Below are positions 41,640 to 53,086 of a stretch of DNA of 64,000 nt, one piece after another. Location: positions 124,001-188,000 of the forward strand of contig NW_027488874.1 in assembly GCF_050948215.1 (NCBI RefSeq), given 5' to 3'. The notes beneath the pieces are model-generated. The model was not told where the DNA came from and did not search any database. It saw only the letters and a program-made list of their open reading frames with translations. Every line of letters begins with the position of its first letter. Positions within the stretch are counted from its first letter, which is position 1. A program made the translations under genes and the position numbers. Origin of the DNA: Halictus rubicundus (taxonomy: Eukaryota; Arthropoda; Insecta; Hymenoptera; Halictidae).

Positions 41640-42560
41640 CGTCTATCCTATCCTATCCTCTATCCTATCCTATCCTCCATCGTCTCCTATCCTCTATCCT
41701 ATCCAATCCCCTATCCTATCCTCTATCCTATCCTATCCTCTATCCTCTCCAATCCCCTATCTTATCTTATATCGTCTCCTGTCCTCTATCCTATCCTCTA
41801 TCCTATCCTATCCTCTATCCTATCCTATCCTCTATCCTATCCTATCCTCTATCCTAACCTATCCTCTATCCTAACCTATCCTCTATCCTATCCTATCCTC
41901 TATCCTATCCTATCCTCAACGCTATCCTATCCTCATTACTATCGTATACTCCATTATATCCTATCCGCTATCGTATCATATCCTCTATCCTATAATATCC
42001 TCTATCCTATCCAATCGACTATCCTATCCTCTATCATATCCTGTATCCTATCCTATCCTCTATCCTATCCTATCCTCTATCCTATCCTATCCTCTATCCT
42101 ATCCTATCCTCTATCCTATCCTATCCTCTATCCTATCCTATCCTCTATCCTATCCTATCCTCTATCCTATCCTATCCTCTATCCTGTCCTATCCTCTATA
42201 ATATCGTATCCTCTATCATATCCTATCCTCTTTCCTATTATATCATCTATCCTATCCAATCTCTATCGTCTCCTTTCCTCCATCCTATCCAATCGCCTAT
42301 CTTATCTTCTACCGTCTCCTGTCCTCTATCCTATACAATCCCCTATCCTATCCTCTATCCTATCCTATCATCTATCCTATCCTACCATCAATCCTATCCT
42401 ATCCTATGCTCTATCCTATTCTATACTCTATCCTATCCCATCCTCTATCCTATCCTATCCTCTATCCTCTCCTATCCTTTATACTAACCAATCCTCTATC
42501 CTATCCTCTATCCTATCCTATCCTCTATCCTATCCTATCCTCTATACTATCCTATCCTCT
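41640..42560. repeat. Segment repeated about 1.3 kb downstream
   Basis: The stretch matches 42,908-43,860. The offset is 1,268 bp at the CCATCG motif (41,677 and 42,945) and 1,302 bp further on; the 34-bp difference is two 17-bp units. Shared rare variants include ATACAATCCCC and ATCGCCTATC. A third, shorter copy of the beginning lies near 44,070. Confidence 0.8.
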
Positions 42561-45500
42561 ATCCTATCCTATCCTCTATCCTATCCTATCCTCTATTCTA
42601 TCCTATCTTCTATCCTATCCTATAATCTATCCTATCCTATCCTGTATCCTATCCTATCCTCTATCCTATCCTATCCTCTATCCTATCCTATCCTCTATCC
42701 TATCCTATCCTCTATCCTATCCTATCCTCTATCCTATCCTATCCTCTATCCTATCCTATCCTCTATCCTATCCTATCCTCTATCCTATCCTATCCTCTAT
42801 CCTATCCTATCCTCTATCGTCTGCTCTATCCTATCCTATCCACTATCCTATCCTATCCTCAATGCTATCCTATTCTCTATCCTCACCTATCCTTTATACT
42901 ATCCAATCCTCTATCCTATCCTATCCTCTATCCTATCCTATCCTCCATCGTCTCCTATCCTCTATCCTATCCAATCCCCTATCCTATCCTCTATCCTATC
43001 CTATCCTCTATCCTATCCAATCCCCTATCTTATCTTATATCGTCTCCTGTCCTCTATCCTATCCAATCCTCTATCCTATCCTCTATCCTATCCTATCCTC
43101 TATCCTATCCTATCCTCTATCCTATCCTATCCTCTATCCTATCCTATCCTCTATCCTATCCTATCCTCTATCCTAACCTATCCTCTATCCTATCCTATCC
43201 TCTATCCTATCCTATCCTCAACGCTATCCTATCCTCATTACTATCGTATACTCCATTATATCCCATCCGCTATCGTATCATATCCTCTATCCTATAATAT
43301 CCTCTATCCTATCCAATCGTCTATCCTATCCTCTATCATATCCTGTATCCTATCCTATCCTCTATCCTATCCTATCCTCTATCCTATCCTATCCTCTATC
43401 CTATCCTATCCTCTATCCTATCCTATCCTCTATCCTATCCTATCCTCTATCCTATCCTATCCTCTATCCTATCCTATCCTCTATCCTGTCCTATCCTCTA
43501 TAATATCGTATCCTCTATCATATCCTATCCTCTTTCCTATTATATCATCTATCCTATCCAATCTCTATCGTCTCCTTTCCTCCATCCTATCCAATCGCCT
43601 ATCTCATCTTCTATCGTCTCCTGTCCTCTATCCTATACAATCCCCTATCCTATCCTCTATCCTATCCTATCATCTATCCTATCCTACCATCAATCCTATC
43701 CTATCCTATGCTCTATCCTATTCTATACTCTATCCTATCCCATCCTCTATCCTATCCTATCCTCTATCCTCTCCTATCCTTTATACTAACCAATCCTCTA
43801 TCCTATCCTCTATCCTATCCTATCCTCTATCCTATCCTATCCTCTATCCTATCCTATCCTCTATCCTATCCTATCCTCTATCCTATCCTATCCTCTATCC
43901 TATCCTATCCTCTATCATATCCTATCCTCTTGCCTATGATATCATCTACCCTATCGTATCCTCTATCCTATCCTATCCTATCCTCTATCCTGTCCTATCC
44001 TCTATAAAATCGTATCCTCTATCATATCCTATCCTCTTTCCTAACCTATCCTCTATCCTATCCTATCCTCTATCCTATCCAATCCCCTATCCTATCCTCT
44101 ATCCTATCCTATCCTCTATCCTATCCAATCCCCTATCTTATCTTATATCGTCTCCTGTCCTCTATCCTATCCAATCCTCTATCCTATCCTCTATCCTATC
44201 CTATCCTCTATCCTATCCTATACTCTATCCTATCCTATCCTCTATCCTATCCTATCCTCTATCCTATCCTATCCTCTATCCTATCCTATCCTCTATCCTA
44301 ACCTATCCTCTATCCTATCCTATCCTCTATCCTATCCTATCCTCAACGCTATCCTATCCTCATTACTATCGTATACTCCATTATATCCTATCCGCTATCG
44401 TATCATATCCTCTATCCTAACCTATCCTCTATCTTATCCAATCCTCTATCCTATCCTATCCTCTATCCTATCCTGTCTTCCATCGTCTCCTATCCTCTAT
44501 CCTATCCAATCCCCTATCCTATCCTCGATCCTATCCTATCCTCTATCGTCTGCTCTATCCTATCCTATCCACTATCCTATCCTATCCACAATGCTATCCT
44601 ATTCTCTATCCTCACCTATCCTTTATACTATCCAATCCTCTATCCTAACCTATCCTCTATCCTATCCTATCCTACATCCTATCCTATCCTCCATCGTCTC
44701 CAATCCTCTATCCTATCCAATCCCCTATCCTATCCTCTATCCTATCCTATCCTCTATCCTATCCTATCCTCTATCCTATCCTATCCTCTATCCTATCCTA
44801 TCCTCTATCCGATCCTATCCTCTATAATATCGTATCCTATATCATATTCTATCCTCTTGCCTGTAATATCATCTATCCTATCCTATTCTCTATCCTATCC
44901 TATCCTCTATCCTATATTATCCTCTATCGTCTCCTGTCTTCTATCCTATCCAATCCCCTATCCTATCCTCTGTCCTATCCTATCAGATACTCTATCCTAT
45001 CATATCCACTATCCTATCCTATCCTCAATGCTATCCTATTCTCTATCCTCACCTATCCTTTATACTATCCAATCCTCTATCCTAACCTATCCTCTATCCT
45101 ATCCTATCCTCTTTCCTATCCTATCCTCTATCCTATCCTCTATCCTATCCTATCCTCTATCCTATCCTATCCTCTATCCTATCCTATCGTATCCTCTATC
45201 CTATCCTATCCTCTATCCTATCCTATCCTCTATCCTATCCTATCCTCTATAATATCGTATCCTCTATCATATCCTATCCTCTTGCCTATAATATCATCTA
45301 TCCTATCCTATTCTCTATCCTATCCTATCCTCTATCCTATCCTATCCTCTATCGTCTCCTATCCTCTATCCTATCCAATCCCCTATCCAATCCTCTATCC
45401 TATCGTATCCTGTATAATATCGTATCCTCTATCGTATCCTATCCTCTATCCGATCCTATCCTCTATCCTATCCTATCCTCTATAATATCGTATCCTATAT

Positions 45501-48422
45501 CATATTCTATCCTCTTGCCTGTAATATCATCTATCCTATCCTATTCTCTATCCTATCCTATCCTCTATCCTATATTATCCTCTATCGTCTCCTGTCCTCT
45601 ATCCTATCCAATCCCCTATCCTATCCTCTGGCCTATCCTATCCGATACTCTATCCTATCCTATTCTCTATAATATCGTATCCTCTATCGTATCCTATCCT
45701 CTTTCCTATAATATCATCTATCCTATCCTATCCTCTATCCTATCCTATCCTATCCTCTATCCTATCCTATCCTATCCTCTATCCTATCCTATCCTCTATC
45801 CTATCCTATCCTCTATCCTATCCTATCCTCAACGCTATCCTATCCTCATTACTATCGTATACTCCATTATATCCTATCCGCTATCGTATCATATCCTCTA
45901 TCCTAACCTATCCTCTATCTTATCCAATCCTCTATCCTATCCTATCCTCTATCCTATCCTGTCTTCCATCGTCTCCTATCCTCTATCCTATCCAATCCCG
46001 TATCCTATCCTCGATCCTATCCTATCCTCTATCGTCTGCTCTATCCTATCCTATCCACTATCCTATCCTATCCACAATGCTATCCTATTCTCTATCCTCA
46101 CCTATCCTTTATACTATCCAATCCTCTATCCTAACCTATCCTCTATCCTATCCTATCCTCTTTCCTATCCTATCCTCTATCCTATCCTATCCTCTATCCT
46201 AACCTACCCTCTACGCTATCCTATCCTCATTACTATCGTATACTCCATTATATCCTATCCGCTATCGTATCATATCCTCTATCCTAACCTATCCTCTATC
46301 TTATCCAATCCTCTATCCTATCCTCTCCTCTATCCTATCCTGTCCTCCATCGTCTCAAATCCTCTATCCTATCCAATCCCCTATCCTATCCTCGATCCTA
46401 TCCTATCCTCTATCGTCTGCTCTATCCTATCCTATCCACTATCCTATCCTATCCACAATGCTATCCTATTCTCTATCCTCACCAATCCTTTATACTATCC
46501 AATCCTCTATCCTAACCTATCCTCTATCCTATCCTATCCTACATCCTATCCTATCCTCCATCGTCTCCAATCCTCTATCCTATCCAATCCCCTATAATAT
46601 CCTCTATCCTATCCTATCCTCTATCCTATCCTATCCTCTATCCTATCCTATCCTCTATCCTATCCAATCCCCTATCCTATCCTCTATCCTATCCTATCCT
46701 CTATCCTATCCTATCCTCTATCCTATCCTCTATCCTATCCTCTATCCTATCCTATCCTCTATCCTATCCTATCCTCTATCCTATCCTATCCTCTATCCTA
46801 TCCTATCCTCTATCTGATCCTATCCTCTAGCCTATCCTATCCTCTATCCTATCCTATCCTCTATAATATCGTATCCTCTATCATATCCTATCCTCTTGCC
46901 TATAATATCATCTATCCTATCCTATTCTCTATCCTATCCTATCCTCTATCCTATCCTATCCTCTATAATATCGTATCCTCTATCATATCCTATCCTCTTG
47001 CCTATAATATCATCTATCCTATCCTATTCTCTATCCTATCCTATCCTCTATCCTATCCTATCCTCTATCGTCTCCTATCCTCTATCCTATCCAATCCCCT
47101 ATCCAATCCTCTATCCTATCGTATCCTGTATAATATCGTATCCTCTATCATATTCTATCCTGTATCCTATAATATCATCTATCCTATCCTATCCTCTATC
47201 CTATCCTATCCTCTATCCTATCCAATCCTACATCCTATCCTATCCGCTTTGCTATCCTATCCTCTATCCTATCCTATCCTATCCGCTTTGCTATCCTATC
47301 CTCTATCCTATCCTATCCTCTCTCCTATCCTATCCTCCATCGTCTCCTATCCTCTATCCTATCCAATCCCCTACCCTATCCTCTATCCTATCATATCCTC
47401 TATCCTATCCAATCCTACATCCTATCCTATCCCCCATCGTCTCCTATCCTCTATCCTATCCAATCCCCTATCCTATCCTCTATCCTATCCTATCCTCTAT
47501 CCTATCCTATCCTCTATCATATCCTATTCTCTATCGTCTCCTGTCCTCTATTCTATCAAATCCCCTATCTTATCCTCTATCGTGTCCTGTCCTCTATCCT
47601 ATCCAATCCCCTATCCTATCCTCTATGCTATCGTATCCTCTATAATATCGTAACCTCTATCATATTCTATCCTCTATCCTATAATATCATCTATCCTCTA
47701 TCCTATCCTATCCTCTATCCTATCCTATCCTCTATCCTATCCTATCCTCTATCTGATCCTATCCTCTAGCCTAGCCTATCCTCTATCCTATCCTATCCTC
47801 TATAATATCGTATCCTCTATCATATCCTATCCTCTTGCCTATAATATCATCTATCCTATCCTATTCTCTATCCTATCCTATCCTCTATCGTCTCCTATCC
47901 TCTATCCTATCCAATCCCCTATCCAATCCTCTATCCTATCGTATCCTGTATAATATAGTATCCTCTATCATATTCTATCCTCTATCCTATAATATCATCT
48001 ATCCTATCCTCTCCTCTATCCTATCCTGCCCTCTATCCTATCCTATCGTATCCTCTATCCTATCCTATCGTATCCTCTATCCTATCCTATCGTATCCTCT
48101 ATCCTATCCAATCCCCTACCCTATCCTCTATCCTATCCTATCCTCTATCGTCTGCTCTATCCTATCCTATCCACTATCCTATCCTATCCTCAATGCTATC
48201 CTATTCTCTATCCTCACCTATCCTTTATAGTATCCAATCCTCTATCCTATCCTATCCTCTATCCTATCCTATCCTCCATCGTCTCCTATCCTCTATCCTA
48301 TCCAATCCCCTATCCTATCCTCTATCCTATCCTATCCTCCATCCTATCCTATCCTCTATCCTGTCCTATCCTCTATAATATCGTATCCTCTATCATATCC
48401 TATCCTATTCGAGTTTGTTACA

Positions 48423-48430
48423 TATATATA
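48423..48430 (+). promoter_or_regulatory. Possible TATA box in 5' LTR
   Basis: TATATATA lies near the LTR start, repeated at 53,374-53,381 in the 3' LTR. A core-promoter role is inferred from position and base composition only. Confidence 0.4.
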
Positions 48431-48443
48431 CATTAATGTTGGT

Positions 48444-48457
48444 GACGATCGATCGTC
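48444..48457. other. 14-bp perfect palindrome in LTR
   Basis: GACGATCGATCGTC equals its own reverse complement. It also occurs in the 3' LTR at 53,395-53,408, and half of it recurs near 48,538 (CGACGATCGAT). It could be a dimeric protein binding site; no factor is recognised. Confidence 0.6.
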
Positions 48458-48639
48458 GGCAGTCAGCTGGGACGATCTGACATTCATCCGTTTGTCTCGT
48501 CTGCTCGTTTCACTGGTAACCGGTTGTCATTACAAGCCGACGATCGATTTGTTTATAACAACCTGATGTTTGAGCGTGAACAGCGTAACACCAGAATTTG
48601 TAAAACCGTCAAACAATAAAGATCTTCTTCCTACAAATC

Positions 48640-48652
48640 TCAGAAGTGGGAT
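48640..48652 (+). promoter_or_regulatory. Primer binding site, tRNA-Leu type, internal
   Basis: TCAGAAGTGGGAT begins four bases after the 5' LTR. It is complementary to the T-arm and acceptor side of typical insect tRNA-Leu genes, which end CCCACTTCTGACACCA. Pairing would start five bases inside the 3' end of the tRNA, so the terminal CACCA would not pair. From memory, a similar offset tRNA-Leu site is described for mdg3-like elements. The tRNA identity rests on recall of its 3' end and not on a search. Confidence 0.72.
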
Positions 48653-48821
48653 ACGAAAAATTTGCGTGAAATTTCGTAAATTTTGTTCGCGACTATTGAA
48701 TTTCGGAGAGTTTGGTATCGTATCTTTGGTGTGAGAGGTGATTTAGTGGCGGTTGTGATCGTGAACTTTTGGACTTTCGTTTGATATCGATTCTGTGCGC
48801 TTTGAAAATTGGTGACTCGCG
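48653..48821 (+). other. Retrotransposon 5' untranslated leader
   Basis: The 169 bp between the primer binding site and the Gag-Pol start hold no long frame. An in-frame TGA at 48,813-48,815 stands six bases before the ATG, so translation cannot begin further upstream in this frame. Packaging or dimerisation signals would be expected here but none can be recognised. Confidence 0.7.
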
Positions 48822-51800
48822 ATGTCAGAAAATAGGAGGAATTTGACCAATCTAACCATCGTTGAGCTCAAGGAACTTCTCAGATCCAGGGATATGATGG
48901 TCTCAGGCTCGAAAGCCGAATTAGTTGCCCGCTTGATCGAGGCTGACCCGAACATCGAAAACGCTATTCAAGAGAATTACGAGACAGATACAAATACGTC
49001 TCTCAGGGAAAGAGAGATAGAGATTCTTCGCCAGGAACGCGATTTTTATCTACGCGAATTGGACTTATTAAGACGAGAGAGAGAATTAACCACACCGACG
49101 CGTTCTACGGGGAGTAGCGTTACCGTCAGGCCTACGACAAGCATCAGAACAATCGCTGATTTACTATGTGAATTTTCGGGCGCGGAAAATACGTTCAAAA
49201 TTTGGAGACAACATGTAGAGCGACTCAGAACGATGTACAGCCTGGACGATTGTGCAACAGTAACCATAATTACGTTGCGCCTACGAGGAAAAGCTTTGAA
49301 ATGGTTCCATTCTAAACCAAGCCTGTTAGAATTGTCCGCATCACTCTTGCTGGAAGAAATACGGAAGATGTTTGACCATCGGTTAGACAAATTAGCCGTG
49401 AGAAGAGAGTTTGAAAACCGTGTGTGGCAAAAGAATGAGTCGTTTCCTGACTACTTCCATGACAAAATTACGTTGGCGAACAACATTTTGGTGGATCCGG
49501 AAGAATTGGTGGATCTGGTGATCGACGGAATTCCAGACCCTCAACTTAGAGACCAGGCACGTATGCAGCGCTTGGAGACGGCAGATGAACTTCTCGATAC
49601 GTTTCGAAAATTATCATTGAGGAGAGTTCGGGAGCTCGAGGATCCGAAACGGCCGATTCCAGGGAGGTTGGTGACGACGAGGGACACCGGCGTTCACGAT
49701 CGTACCTCCAGGGACTCCGCGCAGGAGAAGATCGTGCGGTGTTTCAACTGCAACGAATCAGGGCATTGGAAGAAGGACTGCACCAAACCAAGGCGGGAAT
49801 GGGGTTCTTGTTTCAGATGCGGGGAAAAGTCACACCGGGCAAAGGATTGTCCGCAACAGACATTACCAGCCCAGTTACAGCGAAAGCAACAGGCCCCTGC
49901 CTCGACGATGACTTCGACTACGCAACCAGGGACGACAACGCACTTGGTCCAACCCTGTCCTCCGGAAACCCCGTTCAGCGTGCCGTTTTCTTGCACAGCC
50001 CAGGACAGCAGCGGAGCGACCTCCTACGTTTCCACCGTGGCAATTATCGATTCAGGTTCGCCCGTTAGTTTAATCAGAAGAGATGCGTTACCGTCTAATT
50101 TTTGTTTCGAGCGGCCGGTTAATAATAAATTTTATGGCGTAAATTATTCACCAGTTAATATCCTTGGTGAATTTACAACCGAAATTTGTATTAACGATGC
50201 ACACGTTCCAATTACACTTTTTGTCGTACCAGATACAACTATGTCACACTTCGCATTATTAGGTAGAGATTTTATTCGGTCGCCAACGATTGAGATTAAG
50301 TTAGGGAGTTCCGCGGAAATCAAGGTAAAGGAAAGAGAGTCCGAGGAATCGGACAAAGAATTTTTTTTCAAACAAATTCTTAAAATTGATTATCTTGAAA
50401 GTCCAAATTCCGCGAGCGACCAATTAAATGTTGATCCAGAATTAGATATTAGTATAGAGAGGAAACTCAAGGAAATTTATTTTTGCAACGACGTTCACGT
50501 AGGCGACAATGAGCAATACCCGAATACTGTCGAAGCAGTTATTTCGTTAAAAACCGAGCATCCAATTAGCTTTCGGCCGCGTCGACTAGCTTTTGCAGAC
50601 AAGGAAAAACTACGTATAATCCTTGACGATTTGTTAAGAGAGGGCACCATTAGGCCCAGTAATTCCCCTTATGCTAGTCCAATTGTGTTGGTCAGAAAAA
50701 AGAATGGAGAAATCCGCTTGTGCATTGATTATCGTGAATTAAACAAACATACTATCAGAGACAACTTTCCAGTACCACTTATAGACGATTGTTTAGACCA
50801 ACTTAGAGACAAGAAATATTACACGAAATTAGATCTTAAAAACGGTTTTCACCACGTAAAAGTCGCTGAAACGTCTGTAAAATATACATCGTTCATTACA
50901 CCTTTAGGTCAATACGAGTATCTCAAAATGCCATTTGGACTGACCAATGCACCTCGTATTTTTCAAAGATTTTTGAACGAAGTCTTTAGTGATTTACTTA
51001 GGCGGAATAAACTATTACTTTATTTAGACGATTTTTTGATAGCTACGGGAACGGTGGACGAACATTTGGATATTTTACGAGAAATATTTCATTTAGCGAG
51101 AAAGTTTAATTTACGATTTAGATTAGATAAATGTTCATTTTTATATCGTCAAATAACATATTTGGGATATTCGATATCTGACAACGATATCGCGCCGGCG
51201 AAAGAAAATATCGAATCCGTGGTCAATTATCCAACACCGAGAAATATAAAAGAAATACAACGTTTTGTAGGTCTAGCAAGCTATTTCCGCCGATTTATTA
51301 AAGATTTCTCACTAATTGCGAGACCCCTGTATGATTTACTACGAAAAAATGCAATTTTTCATTTTGGCCCAGAACAAAACCAGGCATTTCTGACGTTGAA
51401 ACAACGTCTAACAAATGATCCCGTTTTGGCAATTTACTCTCCAAAACTAGATACAGAACTCCACTGCGACGCTAGTAACAGTGGATTTGGAGCAATTTTA
51501 CTACAAAAACAAACTAATAAAGTCTTTCGTCCTGTTTTTTATTTTAGTAAAAGGACGACCGCCCAAGAAGGGAAATATCATAGTTTCGAACTCGAATGTT
51601 TAGCGGCAGTGTATGCGATTAAGAGATTTCATGTTTATTTATCAGGGATTGCGTTTAAGATAATCACAGACTGCGACAGCTTCAGATTAACCCTTAACAA
51701 ACAGAACGTTAATCCACGAATATCACGTTGGGCAATGTTTTTACAAAATTACGATTTTACAATCGAACATCGTAGCGGGAGTAAAATGTCACATGTAGAC

Positions 51801-53081
51801 GCACTAAGTCGGTACAACACAATTTTAATACTAGAACCAAATACCTTAGAAGAAATATTGGCAATTAAACAACACCAAGACCGCACAATTCAAGAAATTA
51901 AGAATAGATTAGAGGTAAGCGAAGAAAAGTATTATGAGTTACGAGACGGTTTAGTATATAGGAAAATTGACAACAACAGATTATTATTTTACGTACCTGC
52001 GTGCTTAGAAAATAACGTTATTAAAACAAGCCACGACGATTTAGGGCATTTAGGGTTTGAAAAAGTATTTAACAATATTAGTCAGGTATATTGGTTCCCA
52101 CAAATGCGTAAAAAAATTAAACAGTACATCAGCGATTGTCTGAAATGTATTGAATTTTCTCCAAACAGTGGTAAACAAGAGGGATTTTTGCACAGTCTTG
52201 GGAAAGGCGACTTACCATTCCAAACAATACATATAGATCATTTCGGCCCACTAGAAAAGTGCAAGAATAGTTATAAATTTATTTTAACAGTAGTAGATGG
52301 TTTTACTAAATTTATAAGGTTATATCCTTGTAAAACAACAAAATCGGAAGAAGTTATAAAACACTTAACGGAATATTTTAGAGCTTATAGTAAACCAAGA
52401 CGACTAATTAGTGACCGAGGTACGTCTTTTACCTCAAATTTATTTAAAGAGTTTTTAGCGAATAACGAAATAGAACAAATATTAATCGCAATAGGAACCC
52501 CACGTGCGAATGGCCAGATTGAGCGATTTAACAGAGTAATAGCACCAATGTTGGCAAAATTAACGGAAACTCCGGGAAAATGGGACCGAGTTGTCGACAA
52601 AGTAGAATATGGGATAAATAATACTGTTTGTCGGTCAACAGGCAAGAGCCCATCCCAGTTATTATTTGGTATGAATCAAAAAGGCATTGTATTGCATAAA
52701 GTACGAGAAGCACTAGAAATTTTAAACAATGAAAAAAGAGACCTTTCGACAACTCGCAGGGAAGCAGCTAAAAATATGGTTAAAGTTCAACAAACTAACG
52801 AACGTATATACAATAAGAAACACAAAAAACCGACTGCGTATCAAGTTGGCGATTATGTAGTAATTCGCAACATAGATACCACACCGGGTATAAATAAAAA
52901 ATTATTACCAAAATTTAAAGGCCCGTATGAGATTAAAAAAATATTAGACAAAGACAGATATATCATAACAGATGTTGAAGGGCACCAAGTATCGCGTGTA
53001 CCATTTACGGGAGTTGTTGGCCCTGATCAGATGAAATTTTGGATCCGATCGGGAACCGTAACCGAGAACGATACTGAATAG
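48822..53081 (+). CDS. gag-pol: Gag-Pol polyprotein of Ty3/gypsy-type retrotransposon, with N-terminal SAP motif
   Basis: One frame of 1,419 residues encodes all functions. Residues 8-42 look like a SAP DNA-binding motif (LTIVELKELL, then GSKAELVARLIEA), followed by a charged coiled-coil-like stretch at 62-89. Gag core spans about 109-265. Two CCHC zinc knuckles lie at 307-320 and 330-343. Protease has the active-site D410-S-G and LLGRD at 479-483. Reverse transcriptase spans about 580-760 with D671 and YLDD at 734-737. RNase H has D883, E925, D950 and D993. Integrase has an HHCC finger (H1071, H1076, C1106, C1109) and a D1139, D1198, E1234 core with the classic 35-residue D-E spacing. A GPY/F module has GPY at 1367-1369. 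Gag and Pol are in one frame, so no ribosomal frameshift is needed and protein ratios must be set in another way. The ATG at 48,822 is fixed by an in-frame TGA six bases upstream. All catalytic residues are present, so autonomous activity is plausible. No envelope follows. Replication would be cytoplasmic in Gag particles, with integration in the nucleus. Confidence 0.97.
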   Translation: MSENRRNLTNLTIVELKELLRSRDMMVSGSKAELVARLIEADPNIENAIQENYETDTNTSLREREIEILRQERDFYLRELDLLRRERELTTPTRSTGSSVTVRPTTSIRTIADLLCEFSGAENTFKIWRQHVERLRTMYSLDDCATVTIITLRLRGKALKWFHSKPSLLELSASLLLEEIRKMFDHRLDKLAVRREFENRVWQKNESFPDYFHDKITLANNILVDPEELVDLVIDGIPDPQLRDQARMQRLETADELLDTFRKLSLRRVRELEDPKRPIPGRLVTTRDTGVHDRTSRDSAQEKIVRCFNCNESGHWKKDCTKPRREWGSCFRCGEKSHRAKDCPQQTLPAQLQRKQQAPASTMTSTTQPGTTTHLVQPCPPETPFSVPFSCTAQDSSGATSYVSTVAIIDSGSPVSLIRRDALPSNFCFERPVNNKFYGVNYSPVNILGEFTTEICINDAHVPITLFVVPDTTMSHFALLGRDFIRSPTIEIKLGSSAEIKVKERESEESDKEFFFKQILKIDYLESPNSASDQLNVDPELDISIERKLKEIYFCNDVHVGDNEQYPNTVEAVISLKTEHPISFRPRRLAFADKEKLRIILDDLLREGTIRPSNSPYASPIVLVRKKNGEIRLCIDYRELNKHTIRDNFPVPLIDDCLDQLRDKKYYTKLDLKNGFHHVKVAETSVKYTSFITPLGQYEYLKMPFGLTNAPRIFQRFLNEVFSDLLRRNKLLLYLDDFLIATGTVDEHLDILREIFHLARKFNLRFRLDKCSFLYRQITYLGYSISDNDIAPAKENIESVVNYPTPRNIKEIQRFVGLASYFRRFIKDFSLIARPLYDLLRKNAIFHFGPEQNQAFLTLKQRLTNDPVLAIYSPKLDTELHCDASNSGFGAILLQKQTNKVFRPVFYFSKRTTAQEGKYHSFELECLAAVYAIKRFHVYLSGIAFKIITDCDSFRLTLNKQNVNPRISRWAMFLQNYDFTIEHRSGSKMSHVDALSRYNTILILEPNTLEEILAIKQHQDRTIQEIKNRLEVSEEKYYELRDGLVYRKIDNNRLLFYVPACLENNVIKTSHDDLGHLGFEKVFNNISQVYWFPQMRKKIKQYISDCLKCIEFSPNSGKQEGFLHSLGKGDLPFQTIHIDHFGPLEKCKNSYKFILTVVDGFTKFIRLYPCKTTKSEEVIKHLTEYFRAYSKPRRLISDRGTSFTSNLFKEFLANNEIEQILIAIGTPRANGQIERFNRVIAPMLAKLTETPGKWDRVVDKVEYGINNTVCRSTGKSPSQLLFGMNQKGIVLHKVREALEILNNEKRDLSTTRREAAKNMVKVQQTNERIYNKKHKKPTAYQVGDYVVIRNIDTTPGINKKLLPKFKGPYEIKKILDKDRYIITDVEGHQVSRVPFTGVVGPDQMKFWIRSGTVTENDTE

Positions 53082-53086
53082 AAGAT

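Larger units (their letters stand above)
1..48405. repeat. Left TATCC-based satellite array
   Basis: The whole stretch is made of TATCC pentamers and TATCCTC heptamers. The commonest arrangement is 5+5+7, a 17-bp unit; 12-bp (5+7) and 22-bp (5+5+5+7) variants also occur. G is very rare on this strand except in recurrent variant blocks. All + strand frames stay open for long distances because the 17-mer has no stop in any frame, while the complementary strand meets TAG in every GGATAG. No coding gene, tRNA or rRNA is visible. The pentamer is one base away from the insect telomere complement CCTAA, but no tandem CCTAA run is present, so I call it an interstitial or heterochromatic satellite. 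It ends at the retrotransposon's 5' LTR. Confidence 0.97.
48406..48635 (+). repeat. 5' LTR (first five bases altered)
   Basis: Bases 48,411-48,636 are identical to 53,362-53,587, a 226-bp perfect match at an offset of 4,951. The 3' LTR begins TGTAGGA and ends TCCTACA, a 7-bp terminal inverted repeat. Here the end TCCTACA is present but the first five bases read TATTC instead of TGTAG. A TATATATA box lies at 48,423-48,430, a 14-bp palindrome at 48,444-48,457 and AATAAA at 48,615-48,620. If the five altered bases are host sequence, the LTR starts at 48,411. Confidence 0.92.

Noticed and set aside
1..48405. Telomere
   Set aside because: The pentamer is CCTAT and not the insect telomeric CCTAA. 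CCTAA occurs only as isolated variants, and satellite continues on both sides of the element to both window ends.
1..48405. CRISPR array
   Set aside because: There are no constant repeats with unique spacers; the variable parts are recurrent landmark blocks, and the setting is eukaryotic.
48743..48955. Minus-strand open frames inside the element (48,743-48,955; 49,046-49,390; 49,694-49,996; 50,144-50,371; 52,385-52,752)
   Set aside because: Each is short, lies opposite the gag-pol frame, and shows no motif; they are shadows of the coding strand.
49739..50068. Second + strand frame overlapping the zinc knuckle region as a separate small gene
   Set aside because: It is a shifted reading of the same sequence as the intact gag-pol frame. 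No frameshift is needed because Gag and Pol are already in one frame.
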